A stretch of 64,000 bases of DNA from Pseudomonas sp. H9. GTDB lineage: Bacteria > Pseudomonadota > Gammaproteobacteria > Pseudomonadales > Pseudomonadaceae. Location of the stretch: assembly GCF_004353925.1 (NCBI RefSeq), contig NZ_SMOK01000029.1, forward strand, positions 22,038 to 86,037, written 5' to 3'. Shown here piece by piece: positions 34,513-43,730 of the stretch (positions are counted from its first letter, which is position 1; the number at the start of each line of letters is the position of its first letter). The translations under genes and the position numbers were made by a program. The notes below the pieces were generated by a model, which searched no databases, had not been told where the DNA came from, and was given only the letters and a program-made list of their open reading frames with translations.

Positions 34513-35892
34513 TTAGAGAATGTTGAATGGAATGGTGGTCACGATGCGCAGCTCGTCCAGGCTGCCGTCGCCTTGGTTCTTGCTGGCGCGGTGAGCGGTG
34601 TAGGTTGCACGCACGGTGGTGTCTTTGAGTGCACCGCTCTGTACCGCATAGCTGGTACCGATACCCCACTCATAGTGGTTTTCGCCATCGAGGTTTTTCA
34701 CGTCGTAACCGGTACCGGTGTAATGCGTACCGTCGATGCCCCAGCCGCGCGCGTTGTACAGGTTGAACTTCAGGCCGGGTACACCGTACTGAGCCATGTT
34801 CAGCACGTAAGCGATCTGCATGGACTTCTCGTTCGGGCCGTTGAAGTCCGAGAGCAGGGAGTTGGCCAGGAAAATGGCGTTGGTTTCATGCAGGTAGTCG
34901 AAGTACTCGTTACCGTTCACTTGCTGGTAGGAGAAGGTCAGGTTGTGCGCCTGATGGGTCAGGCCCAGCGACAGACTGTAGGTGTCGTTGTCGATGTCAC
35001 CGAGTTCGCTGCGACCTTCATCTTTGGTTTTGTAGTAGTTCAGGCCAGTGGTCAGGCTCAGTACCGAACTGTCGCCCAGTTCATGGTTGGCGCCGAAGTA
35101 GTACTGGTTCCAGAAGTCTTCGACCTTGGACACATACAGGCTGGTGCGCAGGCTCTGGAGCGGCTGGTAGTTGATACCGGCCATGCTGATGCGGTCGGTT
35201 TCTGCGCCATTGGCGCCGTACTCGGAGCGGAATTTGCTCAGGCTCTGTTCGGTACGAGGTGAGACGCGGTCGAAAGTGCCGGCGTCGAACGACAGGTTAT
35301 CGAACTCTTCGCTGTGAATGCTCACGCCCTGGAAGCTCGAGGGCAGGGCACGGTTGCCGATGTAGGCAATCACCGGCGTGTCCACCGAGTGGCGGCCGGC
35401 GGTCAAGGTGGTGTTGGACACGCGCGCCTTGACGTTGGCCAGGCCCATTTTGCTCCACTGGCCAATGACATCGCCGTCGCTGTGGGTCAGGGTACGGTTG
35501 TTCGGCCCGGCCACTGCAGCACGCCCTTGCTCGAGGGCGATGGCGTTGTAGGCGGCGACTTCGGTGGCGAAGCCGATCGTGCCTTCGGTGAAACCCGAGC
35601 TGTAGTTGAGGATCGTGCCCTGAACCCAGTTGTCCCGGCTGTGGGTGTCGTGGCGGCTGCCATCACTTTTGTAGTACTTCCACAGGGGGGCACGGGTCGC
35701 GCGTTCACGGGCGTACCAGTTACGGGTCGATCCGGAGAGGCTTTGCCCTTCGAAAAAGCCCGTGGCGGCGCTTTGCGCGCTGGTGGATTTGACGCTGAGC
35801 GGCACATAGTCCTGGCTTACGGTTTCGCCGTGGGCTACGGCCGACAGGCCGCTGAGGGACAATGCCAATACTGCAGATGTGGTTCGTTTCAA
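34513..35892 (-). CDS. opdP: OprD-family porin, probable dipeptide porin OpdP
   Basis: A 459-residue outer-membrane porin with signal peptide (LALSLSGLSAVAHG-E). OprD-family landmarks are FFEGQSLSGSTRNWYARER, DNWVQGTILNYSSGFTEGTIGF and KFNLYNARGWGIDGTHYTGTGYD. Its place inside a dpp cluster matches OpdP of P. aeruginosa, which passes glycine-glutamate and other dipeptides. The start is TTG at 35892, with GGGAG about eight bases upstream, and gives MKRTTSAVLALSLS. Confidence 0.9.
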   Translation of the reverse strand: MKRTTSAVLALSLSGLSAVAHGETVSQDYVPLSVKSTSAQSAATGFFEGQSLSGSTRNWYARERATRAPLWKYYKSDGSRHDTHSRDNWVQGTILNYSSGFTEGTIGFATEVAAYNAIALEQGRAAVAGPNNRTLTHSDGDVIGQWSKMGLANVKARVSNTTLTAGRHSVDTPVIAYIGNRALPSSFQGVSIHSEEFDNLSFDAGTFDRVSPRTEQSLSKFRSEYGANGAETDRISMAGINYQPLQSLRTSLYVSKVEDFWNQYYFGANHELGDSSVLSLTTGLNYYKTKDEGRSELGDIDNDTYSLSLGLTHQAHNLTFSYQQVNGNEYFDYLHETNAIFLANSLLSDFNGPNEKSMQIAYVLNMAQYGVPGLKFNLYNARGWGIDGTHYTGTGYDVKNLDGENHYEWGIGTSYAVQSGALKDTTVRATYTAHRASKNQGDGSLDELRIVTTIPFNIL

Positions 35893-36024
35893 GGTAAAGC
35901 TCCCTTTCTTTTCTTTTTTTTAGTTGTCGCCTGGCCTTGTGAGCTGGGCGATTTTTGCGGTGGAACACGGGGTGCAAACGTTTGTTCGGTGACAAACGCG
36001 CTTATTCAGGCTGCACGGGGTCGC

Positions 36025-36043
36025 GGGAGTGGATCGCACTCCC
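36025..36043. other. Hairpin after the second dppA-like gene
   Basis: GGGAGTG, loop GATCG, CACTCCC. It is positioned 17 bp after the stop of the dppA-like gene at 36060 on the minus strand. It lacks a T-run, so it may be a weak terminator or a stabiliser. Confidence 0.5.
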
Positions 36044-36059
36044 TTGACCGTTGCAGGGG

Positions 36060-37652
36060 TTAATCGACGCTTACGCCGGAAAAGACGTTGCGCCCGAAGG
36101 GGCTTACCTTGAAGTCCTCGACCTTGGCACTGAGCGGTTGGTTGACCGTCGAGTGAGCGATCGGAGTAATTGGCACTTGCTGCTTGAGCAACTGCTGGGC
36201 CTGTTGATAAATCACGCTGCGCTGTTCACGGTCGGTGATGGTCTTGGCTTTTTTGACCAGCGCGTCGTACTGCGGGTCGCACCACATGGAGTAGTTGTTG
36301 CTGCCGATGGCGTCGCAGCTGTACAGCGTGCCCAGCCAGTTGTCCGGGTCACCGTTGTCGCCGGTCCAGCCGATCAGCGAGATATCGTGTTCGCCGTCCT
36401 TGGTGCGCTTGAGGTATTCACCCCACTCGTAACTGACGATTTTGACCTTGAAGCCGACCTTGCCCCAGTCGGCCTGAAGCATCTCGGCCATCAGCTTGGC
36501 GTTGGGGTTGTAGGGGCGTTGCACGGGCATGGCCCACAGGGTGATTTCAGTGCCTTCCTTGACCCCGGCAGCCTTGAGCAGTTCGCGGGCCTTGTCCGGG
36601 TTGTACTCGGCGTCCTTGATGCTGTCGTCATAAGACCATTGCGTCGGTGGCATGCTGCCAACGGCCAGTTGCCCGGCATGCTGATACACCGCTTGCACGA
36701 TGGCGGCCTTGTTCACTGCCATGTCCATGGCCTGGCGCACCTGCAACTGGTCGAACGGTTTGTGCTGTACGTTGTAGGCGATGTAGCCGAGGTTGAAGCC
36801 GGGCTTTTCGATGACCTGCAGTTTTTCATCGCTTTTCAGCGCATCAATATCGGCAGGGCGAGGGTTCACGGTGACCTGACATTCATTCTTGCGCAGCTTT
36901 TGAATGCGTACGGAAGGGTCGGTGTTGATCGAGAAGATCAGTTGCTCAAGCTTGACCTGATTTGGGTCCCAATAGTCCTTGTTGCCGCGATAACGAATCT
37001 GCGAGTCCTTCTGGTAACGCTGGAACACAAACGGGCCGGTGCCAATCGGTTGCTGGTTGATGTCGCTGGGACGCCCGGAGAGCATCAAGTGATGGGCGTA
37101 CTCGGCAGAGAGGATCGAGGCGAAGCTCATCGCCAGGTTCTGCACGAACGCGGCATCAATGCTGTTGAGCGTAAACACCACCGTCATGGGTGCGGTTTTC
37201 TCAATCCGTGCGATGTTCTTGTCCAGGCTCATGCCGACGAAGTATGGAAATTCGGTGGGGTAGGCCTTACGGAATGGGTGCTGGCGATCAAGCATGCGGT
37301 TGAAGGTGAACAGCACGTCGTCGGCATTGAAGTCGCGGCTGGGGGTAAAGGTTTTGTTGCTATGAAACTTCACGCCTTCGCGCAGGTGGAAGGTGTAGGT
37401 CAAACCGTCGGGTGATACTTCCCAGCGGGTGGCCAGTGCCGGCTTGACAGCGGTCGCGCCGCGTTCGAACTCCACAAGACGGTTGTAGATCGGCTCTGCA
37501 GCGTCGTTATCGGTGGCACTGGTGTACTGCGCAGTGTCGAAACCTCCGGGGCTGCCTTCAGAGCAGAACACCAGGTTCTTGGCCAGGCTCAGCGGGGCCT
37601 GGGTGAGCAGGCCGAGGCCTAGCAGCGTTGCAAAAAATGGGGTATTGCGCAT
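36060..37652 (-). CDS. Dipeptide-binding protein, DppA-like (second paralogue)
   Basis: A 530-residue periplasmic binding protein with a signal peptide (TPFFATLLGLGLLTQAPLSLA-K). Motifs: VFCSEGSPGGFDTAQY, LATRWEVSPDGLTYTFHLR, NADDVLFTFNRMLD. It is clearly close to the copy at 37906-39531. ATG 37652 is chosen for its signal peptide and the AAGGGA in front; the frame stays open 77 codons upstream without support. Paralogues of this kind widen the range of peptides delivered to one permease. Confidence 0.92.
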   Translation of the reverse strand: MRNTPFFATLLGLGLLTQAPLSLAKNLVFCSEGSPGGFDTAQYTSATDNDAAEPIYNRLVEFERGATAVKPALATRWEVSPDGLTYTFHLREGVKFHSNKTFTPSRDFNADDVLFTFNRMLDRQHPFRKAYPTEFPYFVGMSLDKNIARIEKTAPMTVVFTLNSIDAAFVQNLAMSFASILSAEYAHHLMLSGRPSDINQQPIGTGPFVFQRYQKDSQIRYRGNKDYWDPNQVKLEQLIFSINTDPSVRIQKLRKNECQVTVNPRPADIDALKSDEKLQVIEKPGFNLGYIAYNVQHKPFDQLQVRQAMDMAVNKAAIVQAVYQHAGQLAVGSMPPTQWSYDDSIKDAEYNPDKARELLKAAGVKEGTEITLWAMPVQRPYNPNAKLMAEMLQADWGKVGFKVKIVSYEWGEYLKRTKDGEHDISLIGWTGDNGDPDNWLGTLYSCDAIGSNNYSMWCDPQYDALVKKAKTITDREQRSVIYQQAQQLLKQQVPITPIAHSTVNQPLSAKVEDFKVSPFGRNVFSGVSVD

Positions 37653-37905
37653 GGCGGTCCCTTGTCCTTTGTTGTGATTTAGCGGTCCTAAGCGCACAGC
37701 CAAGCGCATTGCACTTATCACGGTACTCACGACGTTAGGTGCGACGTGGGTTCGATGGTAGGTAGCAATTACGCAATGGTGTGTAGGAAGTTTCCGAGAG
37801 CGGCTGCGACTTTTCCGTGTCGTAACATTTGCGCTCGATCTGCCCGGCCGACACCAAGCCACCCCGGATGCCAAACACGGCATCGCAGGGAGGATTGGGC
37901 GGCTG

Positions 37906-39531
37906 CTATTTGGACACGCTTACCCCATAGAAGGAGTTCAAACCGAACGGACTGATCTTGAAGTCCTGCACGGTATTGCGCATGGGCTGGTACACCGTCG
38001 AGTGGGCGATCGGGGTCATCGGGACCTGATCTTTGAGACGATGCTGGGCTTGCTTGTACAACTCGGTACGCTTGGCCTGATCGGAGGTGGCCTTGGCCTG
38101 CTTGATCAGCTTGTCGTATTCAGGGTCACACCACTTGGAGAAGTTGTTGCCTTCAACCGCATCGCAGCCGAACAGGGTACCGAGCCAGTTGTCTGGGTCA
38201 CCGTTGTCACCGCTCCAGCCAATCAGCATGGCGCCGTTTTCGCCGCCTTTGGAGCGCTTGATGTACTCACCCCACTCGTAGCTGACGATCTTGGCGTTGA
38301 TACCGATCTTCTTCCAGTCCGACTGCAGCATTTCGGCCATCAGTTTGGCGTTGGGGTTGTATGGGCGTTGTACCGGCATGGCCCACAGGGTGATTTCGGT
38401 ACCTTCCTTGACCCCGGCTTCCTTGAGCAGTTGCTTGGCTTTCTCCGGGTCGAACGGCGCGTCTTTGATGGTGGTGTCGTACGACCATTGGGTTGGCGGC
38501 ATGGCGTTGACTGCCAGTTGACCAGCGCCCTGATACACCGATTTGATGATTTCCGGCTTGTTCACCGCCATGTCCAGGGCCTGGCGAACCTTGAGCTGGG
38601 CCATCGGGTTGGGTTCGTTGCTGCCCTTGATCTTGTCCATCACGTTGTAAGCGATGTAACCCAGGTTGAAGCCAGCCTGGTCAGGCATCTTCAGGTTCGG
38701 GTCGGCCTTGAGTGGCTCGATGTCGGCAGGGCGCGGGAACAGGGTGACCTGGCACTCGTTCTTCTTCAGCTTCTGCATACGCACCGACGCGTCGGTGGTA
38801 ATGGCGAAGATCAGGTTGTCGATCTTCACGTCATCAGGCTGCCAGTAGTCTTTGTTGCCTTTGAAGCGAATCTGCGCGTCTTTCTGGTACTTGCTGAATA
38901 CGAATGGACCGGTGCCAATCGGTTTCTGGTTGATGTCGGCCGGCTTGCCTTCTTTGAGCAACTGATCGGCATATTCGGCTGACTGAATCGAGGCGAAGCT
39001 CATCGCCAGGTTCTGGATGAATGCGGCATCGACGCCATTGAGGGTGAACTTGACCGTGTGATCGTCAAGCTTCTCTACCTTGGCAATGTTCTTGTCCATG
39101 CCCATGTCGGTGAAGTACGGGAACTCGGTGGGGTAGGCCTTACGGAACGGCATGTCCTTGTCGAGCATTCGATTGAAAGTGAACAGCACGTCGTCGGCGT
39201 TGAATTCGCGAGTCGGCTTGAAAAAGTCGGTGGTGTGGAACTTGACCCCTTCGCGCAGATGGAAGGTGTAGGTCAGGCCGTCATCGGAAACATCCCAGCT
39301 GGTTGCCAGGCCCGGGACAACAGCGGTACCGCCGCGCTCGAATTGGCTCAGGCGGTTGAAAACAGTCTCGGCTGAGGCATCGAAGTCGGTTCCGGTGGTG
39401 TACTGGCCTGGATCGAAGCCAGCGGGGCTGCCTTCAGAGCAGAACACCAGGTTAGTCGCCGCGAGGGCAGAAGGAGCGCCGGCAAGTAAGCCTGCGCCGA
39501 CCAGGAACGGAATGACCGCGTTTTTGAGCAT
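37906..39531 (-). CDS. Dipeptide-binding protein, DppA-like (third paralogue, first in the locus)
   Basis: A 541-residue periplasmic binding protein with a signal peptide (FLVGAGLLAGAPSALA-A), VFCSEGSPAGFDPGQY, NADDVLFTFNRMLD and WSGDNGDPDNWLGTLFGCDAV. It is the most upstream gene of the locus and lies about 250 bp before the next paralogue, so each may have its own promoter. Peptide preference cannot be read from the sequence. Confidence 0.92.
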   Translation of the reverse strand: MLKNAVIPFLVGAGLLAGAPSALAATNLVFCSEGSPAGFDPGQYTTGTDFDASAETVFNRLSQFERGGTAVVPGLATSWDVSDDGLTYTFHLREGVKFHTTDFFKPTREFNADDVLFTFNRMLDKDMPFRKAYPTEFPYFTDMGMDKNIAKVEKLDDHTVKFTLNGVDAAFIQNLAMSFASIQSAEYADQLLKEGKPADINQKPIGTGPFVFSKYQKDAQIRFKGNKDYWQPDDVKIDNLIFAITTDASVRMQKLKKNECQVTLFPRPADIEPLKADPNLKMPDQAGFNLGYIAYNVMDKIKGSNEPNPMAQLKVRQALDMAVNKPEIIKSVYQGAGQLAVNAMPPTQWSYDTTIKDAPFDPEKAKQLLKEAGVKEGTEITLWAMPVQRPYNPNAKLMAEMLQSDWKKIGINAKIVSYEWGEYIKRSKGGENGAMLIGWSGDNGDPDNWLGTLFGCDAVEGNNFSKWCDPEYDKLIKQAKATSDQAKRTELYKQAQHRLKDQVPMTPIAHSTVYQPMRNTVQDFKISPFGLNSFYGVSVSK

Positions 39532-39847
39532 GGTGGCCTCATTGTTGTCATTTTTGGTTTGAGGTGGCCTTGTGAGCCGACCTGCGGATACTTATGCAGG
39601 CCCCATACCCATTGCAACACTCAAAAGGATAGGTCGTGATAAACAGTGGGACGAACGTACAGGAATGTCGCATTCGTATAACTTGTTGCGGAGTTGATCG
39701 TTTGCGAGGGGATATTTCAGTATGTTTCGAGGACGTTGTGCGCGGAGATGGTCACGGCTAGCACCAGAATGGTGCATTCAGTTGCAGGGTGTAACTGAGT
39801 TCGCGGCAGCCGCAACTGCCGCGAAACAGTACAAAAAGTAACGTTAC
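39532..39847. other. Gene-free region upstream of the dpp locus
   Basis: 316 bp that should carry the promoter of the first dppA-like gene (leftward) and the 3' end of the SIMPL-domain gene transcript. AT-rich stretches occur near 39540-39560 and 39640-39720. No ORF with a ribosome site, terminator or known operator is recognised. Confidence 0.5.
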
Positions 39848-40564
39848 TCAGGGCATCTGTACTTCGATGGTACCGTCGGCACTGAGGCTGACCTGGCTGG
39901 TACCCGCTTCGATGTCCGGGCTGGGGGCCGCGCCTTCGGCATCCATGCTGGCTTTCATCATCATCGGTGCACTACGGGCGTAAGGATGAGGGTAGCCGCT
40001 GCTGTTGAGGTTGAGGTTGACCACTTTGTAGCTTTTGCCGCCCAAGGCCTCGGTGGCCAGCTGAGCGCGGGTCTTGAAGGCATTGACGGCATCTTTGAGC
40101 AGCTCGTCTTCACTGGTTTTGCGCGTGGCCGGGGCAATGGAGAAGTCCATGCCGCCCATCTTCAGCTGTTGCAGCAGGTCGCCGGTAAGTTTGGACAAGG
40201 CCGGGAAGTCGGCGCTCTCCAGGCGCAGTTCAGCGCGTTCACGCCAGCCGGTGATCTTCTGGCCCTTGTTGTCGTAAATCGGGTAGCTGTTGCGGCTCCC
40301 CTGGCTGATTTTCACTTCCTTGACTTCGCGGGCCTGTTGCACCGCTTTGTTCATGGTCTCGGTGATTTCCTTGGCCAGCTTGCCCGGGTCGGTGTTCTGC
40401 GCTTCGCTGTACAGGGTCACGACCATCAGGTCGCGCGGCACTTCCTTACTGACTTCAGCACGCAGCGAAATCTGGTTGTAACGTGGCGCTTCGGCCAGCG
40501 CTGGGAGGCTGGCGAGCAGGCTGGTGGCCATTACGAGTGCGGCGCTGCGACGAGCATTAAGCAT
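39848..40564 (-). CDS. SIMPL-domain (DUF541, YggE-like) periplasmic protein
   Basis: A 238-residue protein with a Sec signal peptide (LVMATSLLASLPALA-E) and the SIMPL fold (ISLRAEVSKEVPRDLMVVTLYSEAQ, VKISQGSRNSYPIYDNKGQKITGWRERAEL). YggE relatives are linked to oxidative stress defence; no enzyme activity is known. ATG 40564 has AAGGAG eight bases upstream. It diverges from roxS, an arrangement known next to RoxSR in Pseudomonas. Confidence 0.88.
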   Translation of the reverse strand: MLNARRSAALVMATSLLASLPALAEAPRYNQISLRAEVSKEVPRDLMVVTLYSEAQNTDPGKLAKEITETMNKAVQQAREVKEVKISQGSRNSYPIYDNKGQKITGWRERAELRLESADFPALSKLTGDLLQQLKMGGMDFSIAPATRKTSEDELLKDAVNAFKTRAQLATEALGGKSYKVVNLNLNSSGYPHPYARSAPMMMKASMDAEGAAPSPDIEAGTSQVSLSADGTIEVQMP

Positions 40565-40766
40565 GGATGACTCCTTGAAAATGAGGCGTGGACACACTGA
40601 AATCCATTCCACGCAGGCCCATGAGACTCGCAAGAGTGTAGTGAGGTTCAAAAAGGCCATCATGGTTGTGTAAAAAAGTGTGGCGCTTTGCCGCAGGTCA
40701 GCAGACCGCGACACAGCTTCGGTATACTCGCCACGATTCGCCCTGGAGCGCTCATCAGGAGAGCTC

Positions 40767-42023
40767 ATGCTCGCCCCCGTACAACTGTTATCAGCATCAC
40801 GTCAGAACCTCTGGCGCCTGACCTTCATCCGCATTCTGGTATTGGCCGCCCAGGCAGGTTCGGTGGGCGTCGCCTACTGGACGGATCTGCTGCCGTTACC
40901 CTGGCTGTCACTGGTCATCACCCTGGGCCTGTCCAGTTTGCTGTGTGCGTTCACCGCCTTGCGTTTGCGCCTGTCGTTGCCGGTCACGGAGTTGGAGTAC
41001 GCCCTGCAGCTGGCCTGTGACCTGTTGATCCACAGTGCCTTGCTGTACTACTCAGGCGGTTCGACCAACCCCTTTGTGTCTTACTACCTGGTCCCGTTGG
41101 CCATTGCAGCGGTGACCTTGCCCTGGGTGTATTCGCTGGTACTGTCGGGCATTGCCCTGGCGGCCTACAGCCTGTTGCTGGTGCAGTTCTACCCGCTTGA
41201 GACCTTCCCCATGGCGCGGGAGAAGATGCAGGTCTATGGCATGTGGCTGAGCATCGCCCTGGCGGCGGCGGTGATCACTTTCTTTGCGGCAAAAATGGCC
41301 GAGGAGCTGCGCCGTCAGGAACAGCTGCGTGCCGAGCGTCGTGAAGAAGGCCTGCGCGATGAGCAACTGCTGGCGGTCGCCACCCAGGCTGCCGGTGCCG
41401 CCCATGAGCTGGGCACACCGCTTGCGACCATGAGCGTGCTGATCAAGGAAATGCGCCAGGACCACAACGACCCGATGCTTCAGGAAGACCTGGCGGTACT
41501 GCAGGACCAGGTCAAGCTGTGCAAGGAAACCTTGCAGAATCTGGTGCGGGCTGCGGAAGCCAATCGGCGCATGGCAGTGGAAAATCAGGAGGTCACGGCC
41601 TGGCTCGACGAAGCCCTGAACCGTTGGCACCTGATGCGCCCTGAAGCCAGCTACCGCTTTCAGCGCTTGGGCCAGGGCAGTGTGCCGCGGCTGGCGCCCC
41701 CACCTGACCTGACCCAGGCGTTGTTGAACCTGTTGAACAATGCAGCCGATGCCTGCCCGGACGATCTGGAAGTGCGTCTGGACTGGGATGCGCAAGATAT
41801 GGTGATCAGCATCCGTGATCATGGCCCGGGTGTGCCCCCGGCCATCGCCGAAGCGATTGGCAAACCTTTCTTTACCACCAAGGGCAAAGGCTTCGGCCTG
41901 GGCCTGTTCTTGAGCAAGGCCAGCGTGACGCGTGCTGGTGGCTCGGTAAAACTCTATAGTCATGAGGAGGGCGGTACGCTGACCGAGCTGCGCCTGCCGC
42001 GTGACACGCGAGGAGATGTGTGA
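40767..42023 (+). CDS. roxS: Redox-sensing histidine kinase RoxS (RegB/PrrB family)
   Basis: A 418-residue membrane kinase. About six membrane helices occupy residues 15-175 and include the quinone-site motif GGSTNPF (97-103) of the RegB family. The H-box is AAHELGTPLATM with H213; the ATPase has NLLNNAADAC, DHGPGVP and GKGFGLGLFLSKA. RoxS senses the redox state of the respiratory chain and phosphorylates RoxR, which regulates terminal oxidases. ATG 40767 has AGGAGAG upstream. Its stop overlaps the roxR start. Confidence 0.93.
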   Translation: MLAPVQLLSASRQNLWRLTFIRILVLAAQAGSVGVAYWTDLLPLPWLSLVITLGLSSLLCAFTALRLRLSLPVTELEYALQLACDLLIHSALLYYSGGSTNPFVSYYLVPLAIAAVTLPWVYSLVLSGIALAAYSLLLVQFYPLETFPMAREKMQVYGMWLSIALAAAVITFFAAKMAEELRRQEQLRAERREEGLRDEQLLAVATQAAGAAHELGTPLATMSVLIKEMRQDHNDPMLQEDLAVLQDQVKLCKETLQNLVRAAEANRRMAVENQEVTAWLDEALNRWHLMRPEASYRFQRLGQGSVPRLAPPPDLTQALLNLLNNAADACPDDLEVRLDWDAQDMVISIRDHGPGVPPAIAEAIGKPFFTTKGKGFGLGLFLSKASVTRAGGSVKLYSHEEGGTLTELRLPRDTRGDV

Positions 42024-42583
42024 TGAGTGATGAAATTCAGGTTGAAGGCGAAGAGCTGCCGCACCTGTTGTTGGTAGATGACGACGCCACCTTTACCCGC
42101 GTTATGGCCCGGGCCATGAGCCGCCGGGGTTTTCGTGTGAGCACCGCGGGCTCTGCCGAAGAGGGGCTGGTGCTGGCGCAGCAGGACGTGCCCGACTACG
42201 CCACCCTGGACCTGAAAATGGATGGCGACTCGGGCCTGGTACTGCTGCCCAAGCTGCTTGAACTCGACCCGGAAATGCGTGTGGTGATCCTCACTGGTTA
42301 CTCCAGCATTGCCACGGCGGTTGAAGCCATCAAGCGTGGCGCCTGCAACTATTTGTGCAAACCAGCCGACGCTGATGACGTATTGGCGGCGCTATTGTCC
42401 GAGCATGCGGACCTGGACAGCCTGGTACCGGAAAACCCTATGTCGGTTGACCGCTTGCAGTGGGAGCACATCCAGCGTGTGCTGACCGAGCATGAAGGCA
42501 ACATCTCTGCAACGGCCCGGGCATTGGGCATGCACCGGCGCACCTTGCAGCGCAAATTGCAGAAGCGTCCGGTTCGCCGCTGA
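42023..42583 (+). CDS. roxR: Response regulator RoxR (RegA/PrrA family)
   Basis: A 186-residue regulator. The receiver domain has the acidic pocket D20/D21 and phosphorylation site D63 (TLDLKM). A short Fis-type HTH follows (EGNISATARALGMHRRTLQRKL, 160-181). ATG 42023 overlaps the roxS stop (TGATG) and has AGGAG seven bases upstream; a GTG one codon earlier is less likely. It is the cognate partner of RoxS. Confidence 0.94.
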   Translation: MSDEIQVEGEELPHLLLVDDDATFTRVMARAMSRRGFRVSTAGSAEEGLVLAQQDVPDYATLDLKMDGDSGLVLLPKLLELDPEMRVVILTGYSSIATAVEAIKRGACNYLCKPADADDVLAALLSEHADLDSLVPENPMSVDRLQWEHIQRVLTEHEGNISATARALGMHRRTLQRKLQKRPVRR

Positions 42584-42598
42584 CCCCCGGTTTAGCTT

Positions 42599-42673
42599 CC
42601 TGTAGGAGCGGGCTTGCCCCGCGATAGCGGTTTATCAGGCACACCGCATCGCGGGGCAAGCCCGCTCCTACAT
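42599..42673. repeat. REP inverted pair after roxR
   Basis: REP arms at 42599-42624 and 42648-42673 between roxR and the AEC transporter gene, both rightward. Confidence 0.85.
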
Positions 42674-42738
42674 GCCCCGCGATGGTTGTTGTTGGCGTAT
42701 CATTAGCCTCCTAACGACAGCCACCGGGATCGTTCTGC

Positions 42739-43680
42739 ATGCTCGCCCTATTTCTTCAGACGCTGAACATCACGGCGCCGGTCTTTGCCATGTTGTTCAT
42801 GGGTGTGCTGCTCAAACGCATCAATGCGATCAATGATGGCTTTATCCACACCGCCTCGGCACTGGTATTCAACGTCTGCATGCCGGCGTTGCTGTTCCTG
42901 GGGATCTATCACGCTGATCTGAGTGCAGCCGTTCAACCGGGGCTGTTGCTGTACTTTGCCATTGCGACCCTGATCGGTTTCGGCCTGGCCTGGGGGCTGG
43001 CGATCTGGCGCTGCCCGCGCGAAGACCGCGGTATCTACACCCAAGGCGCGTTTCGCGGTAACAACGGAGTGATTGGCCTGGCGCTGGCGGGGAGTATGTA
43101 CGGCGATCACGGCATTTCGCTGGGCGCAGTCCTCGCCGGCCTGGTGATCCTGCTGTACAACTCGTTGTCGGTGGTGGTGCTGGCGGTGTACAGCCCAAGC
43201 GCCAAGTCTGACCCGTGGAGTATCTGCAAAAGCATTCTGCGCAATCCGCTGATCATCAGTGTGCTGGTGGCGGCGGTGATGGCCTACGCTCAAGTAGTGT
43301 TGCCGAACTGGTTGCTGACGTCGGGCGATTACCTGGCGCAGATGACCCTGCCGTTAGCACTGATCTGCATTGGTGGCACCTTGTCGCTGGCTTCGCTGCG
43401 CCAAAGTGGCGGGATCGCCCTCAGTGTCAGCATGCTGAAAATGGTCTGGCTGCCGCTGCTTGCCACACTGGGTGCCTTTCTCTGGGGTTTTCGAGGCGCC
43501 GAGTTGGGTATTTTGTTCCTCTACTTCGGTAGCCCCACGGCAGCGGCAAGTTATGTGATGGCCAGGTCCACCAATGGTAATCATCAGTTGGCGGCGGCAA
43601 TTATCGTCATAACCACCCTGATGGCCGCTATTACCACCAATATCGGCATCTTTTTCTTGCAGTGGGGCGGTTGGATCTAG
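42739..43680 (+). CDS. AEC-family transporter
   Basis: A 313-residue membrane protein of the auxin efflux carrier family with about ten helices (TLNITAPVFAMLFMGVLLKRI, GAFRGNNGVIGLALAGSMYGD, FGSPTAAASYVMA). Bacterial members move malonate, malate or other small acids; the substrate here is unknown. It stands alone, with REP in front and the amino-acid permease gene 50 bp downstream, which may be co-transcribed. Confidence 0.88.
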   Translation: MLALFLQTLNITAPVFAMLFMGVLLKRINAINDGFIHTASALVFNVCMPALLFLGIYHADLSAAVQPGLLLYFAIATLIGFGLAWGLAIWRCPREDRGIYTQGAFRGNNGVIGLALAGSMYGDHGISLGAVLAGLVILLYNSLSVVVLAVYSPSAKSDPWSICKSILRNPLIISVLVAAVMAYAQVVLPNWLLTSGDYLAQMTLPLALICIGGTLSLASLRQSGGIALSVSMLKMVWLPLLATLGAFLWGFRGAELGILFLYFGSPTAAASYVMARSTNGNHQLAAAIIVITTLMAAITTNIGIFFLQWGGWI

Positions 43681-43730
43681 ATCCTGTCAAAAATAATTCC
43701 AACACTGCCTCTTAGCCTCGAGGACACTTC

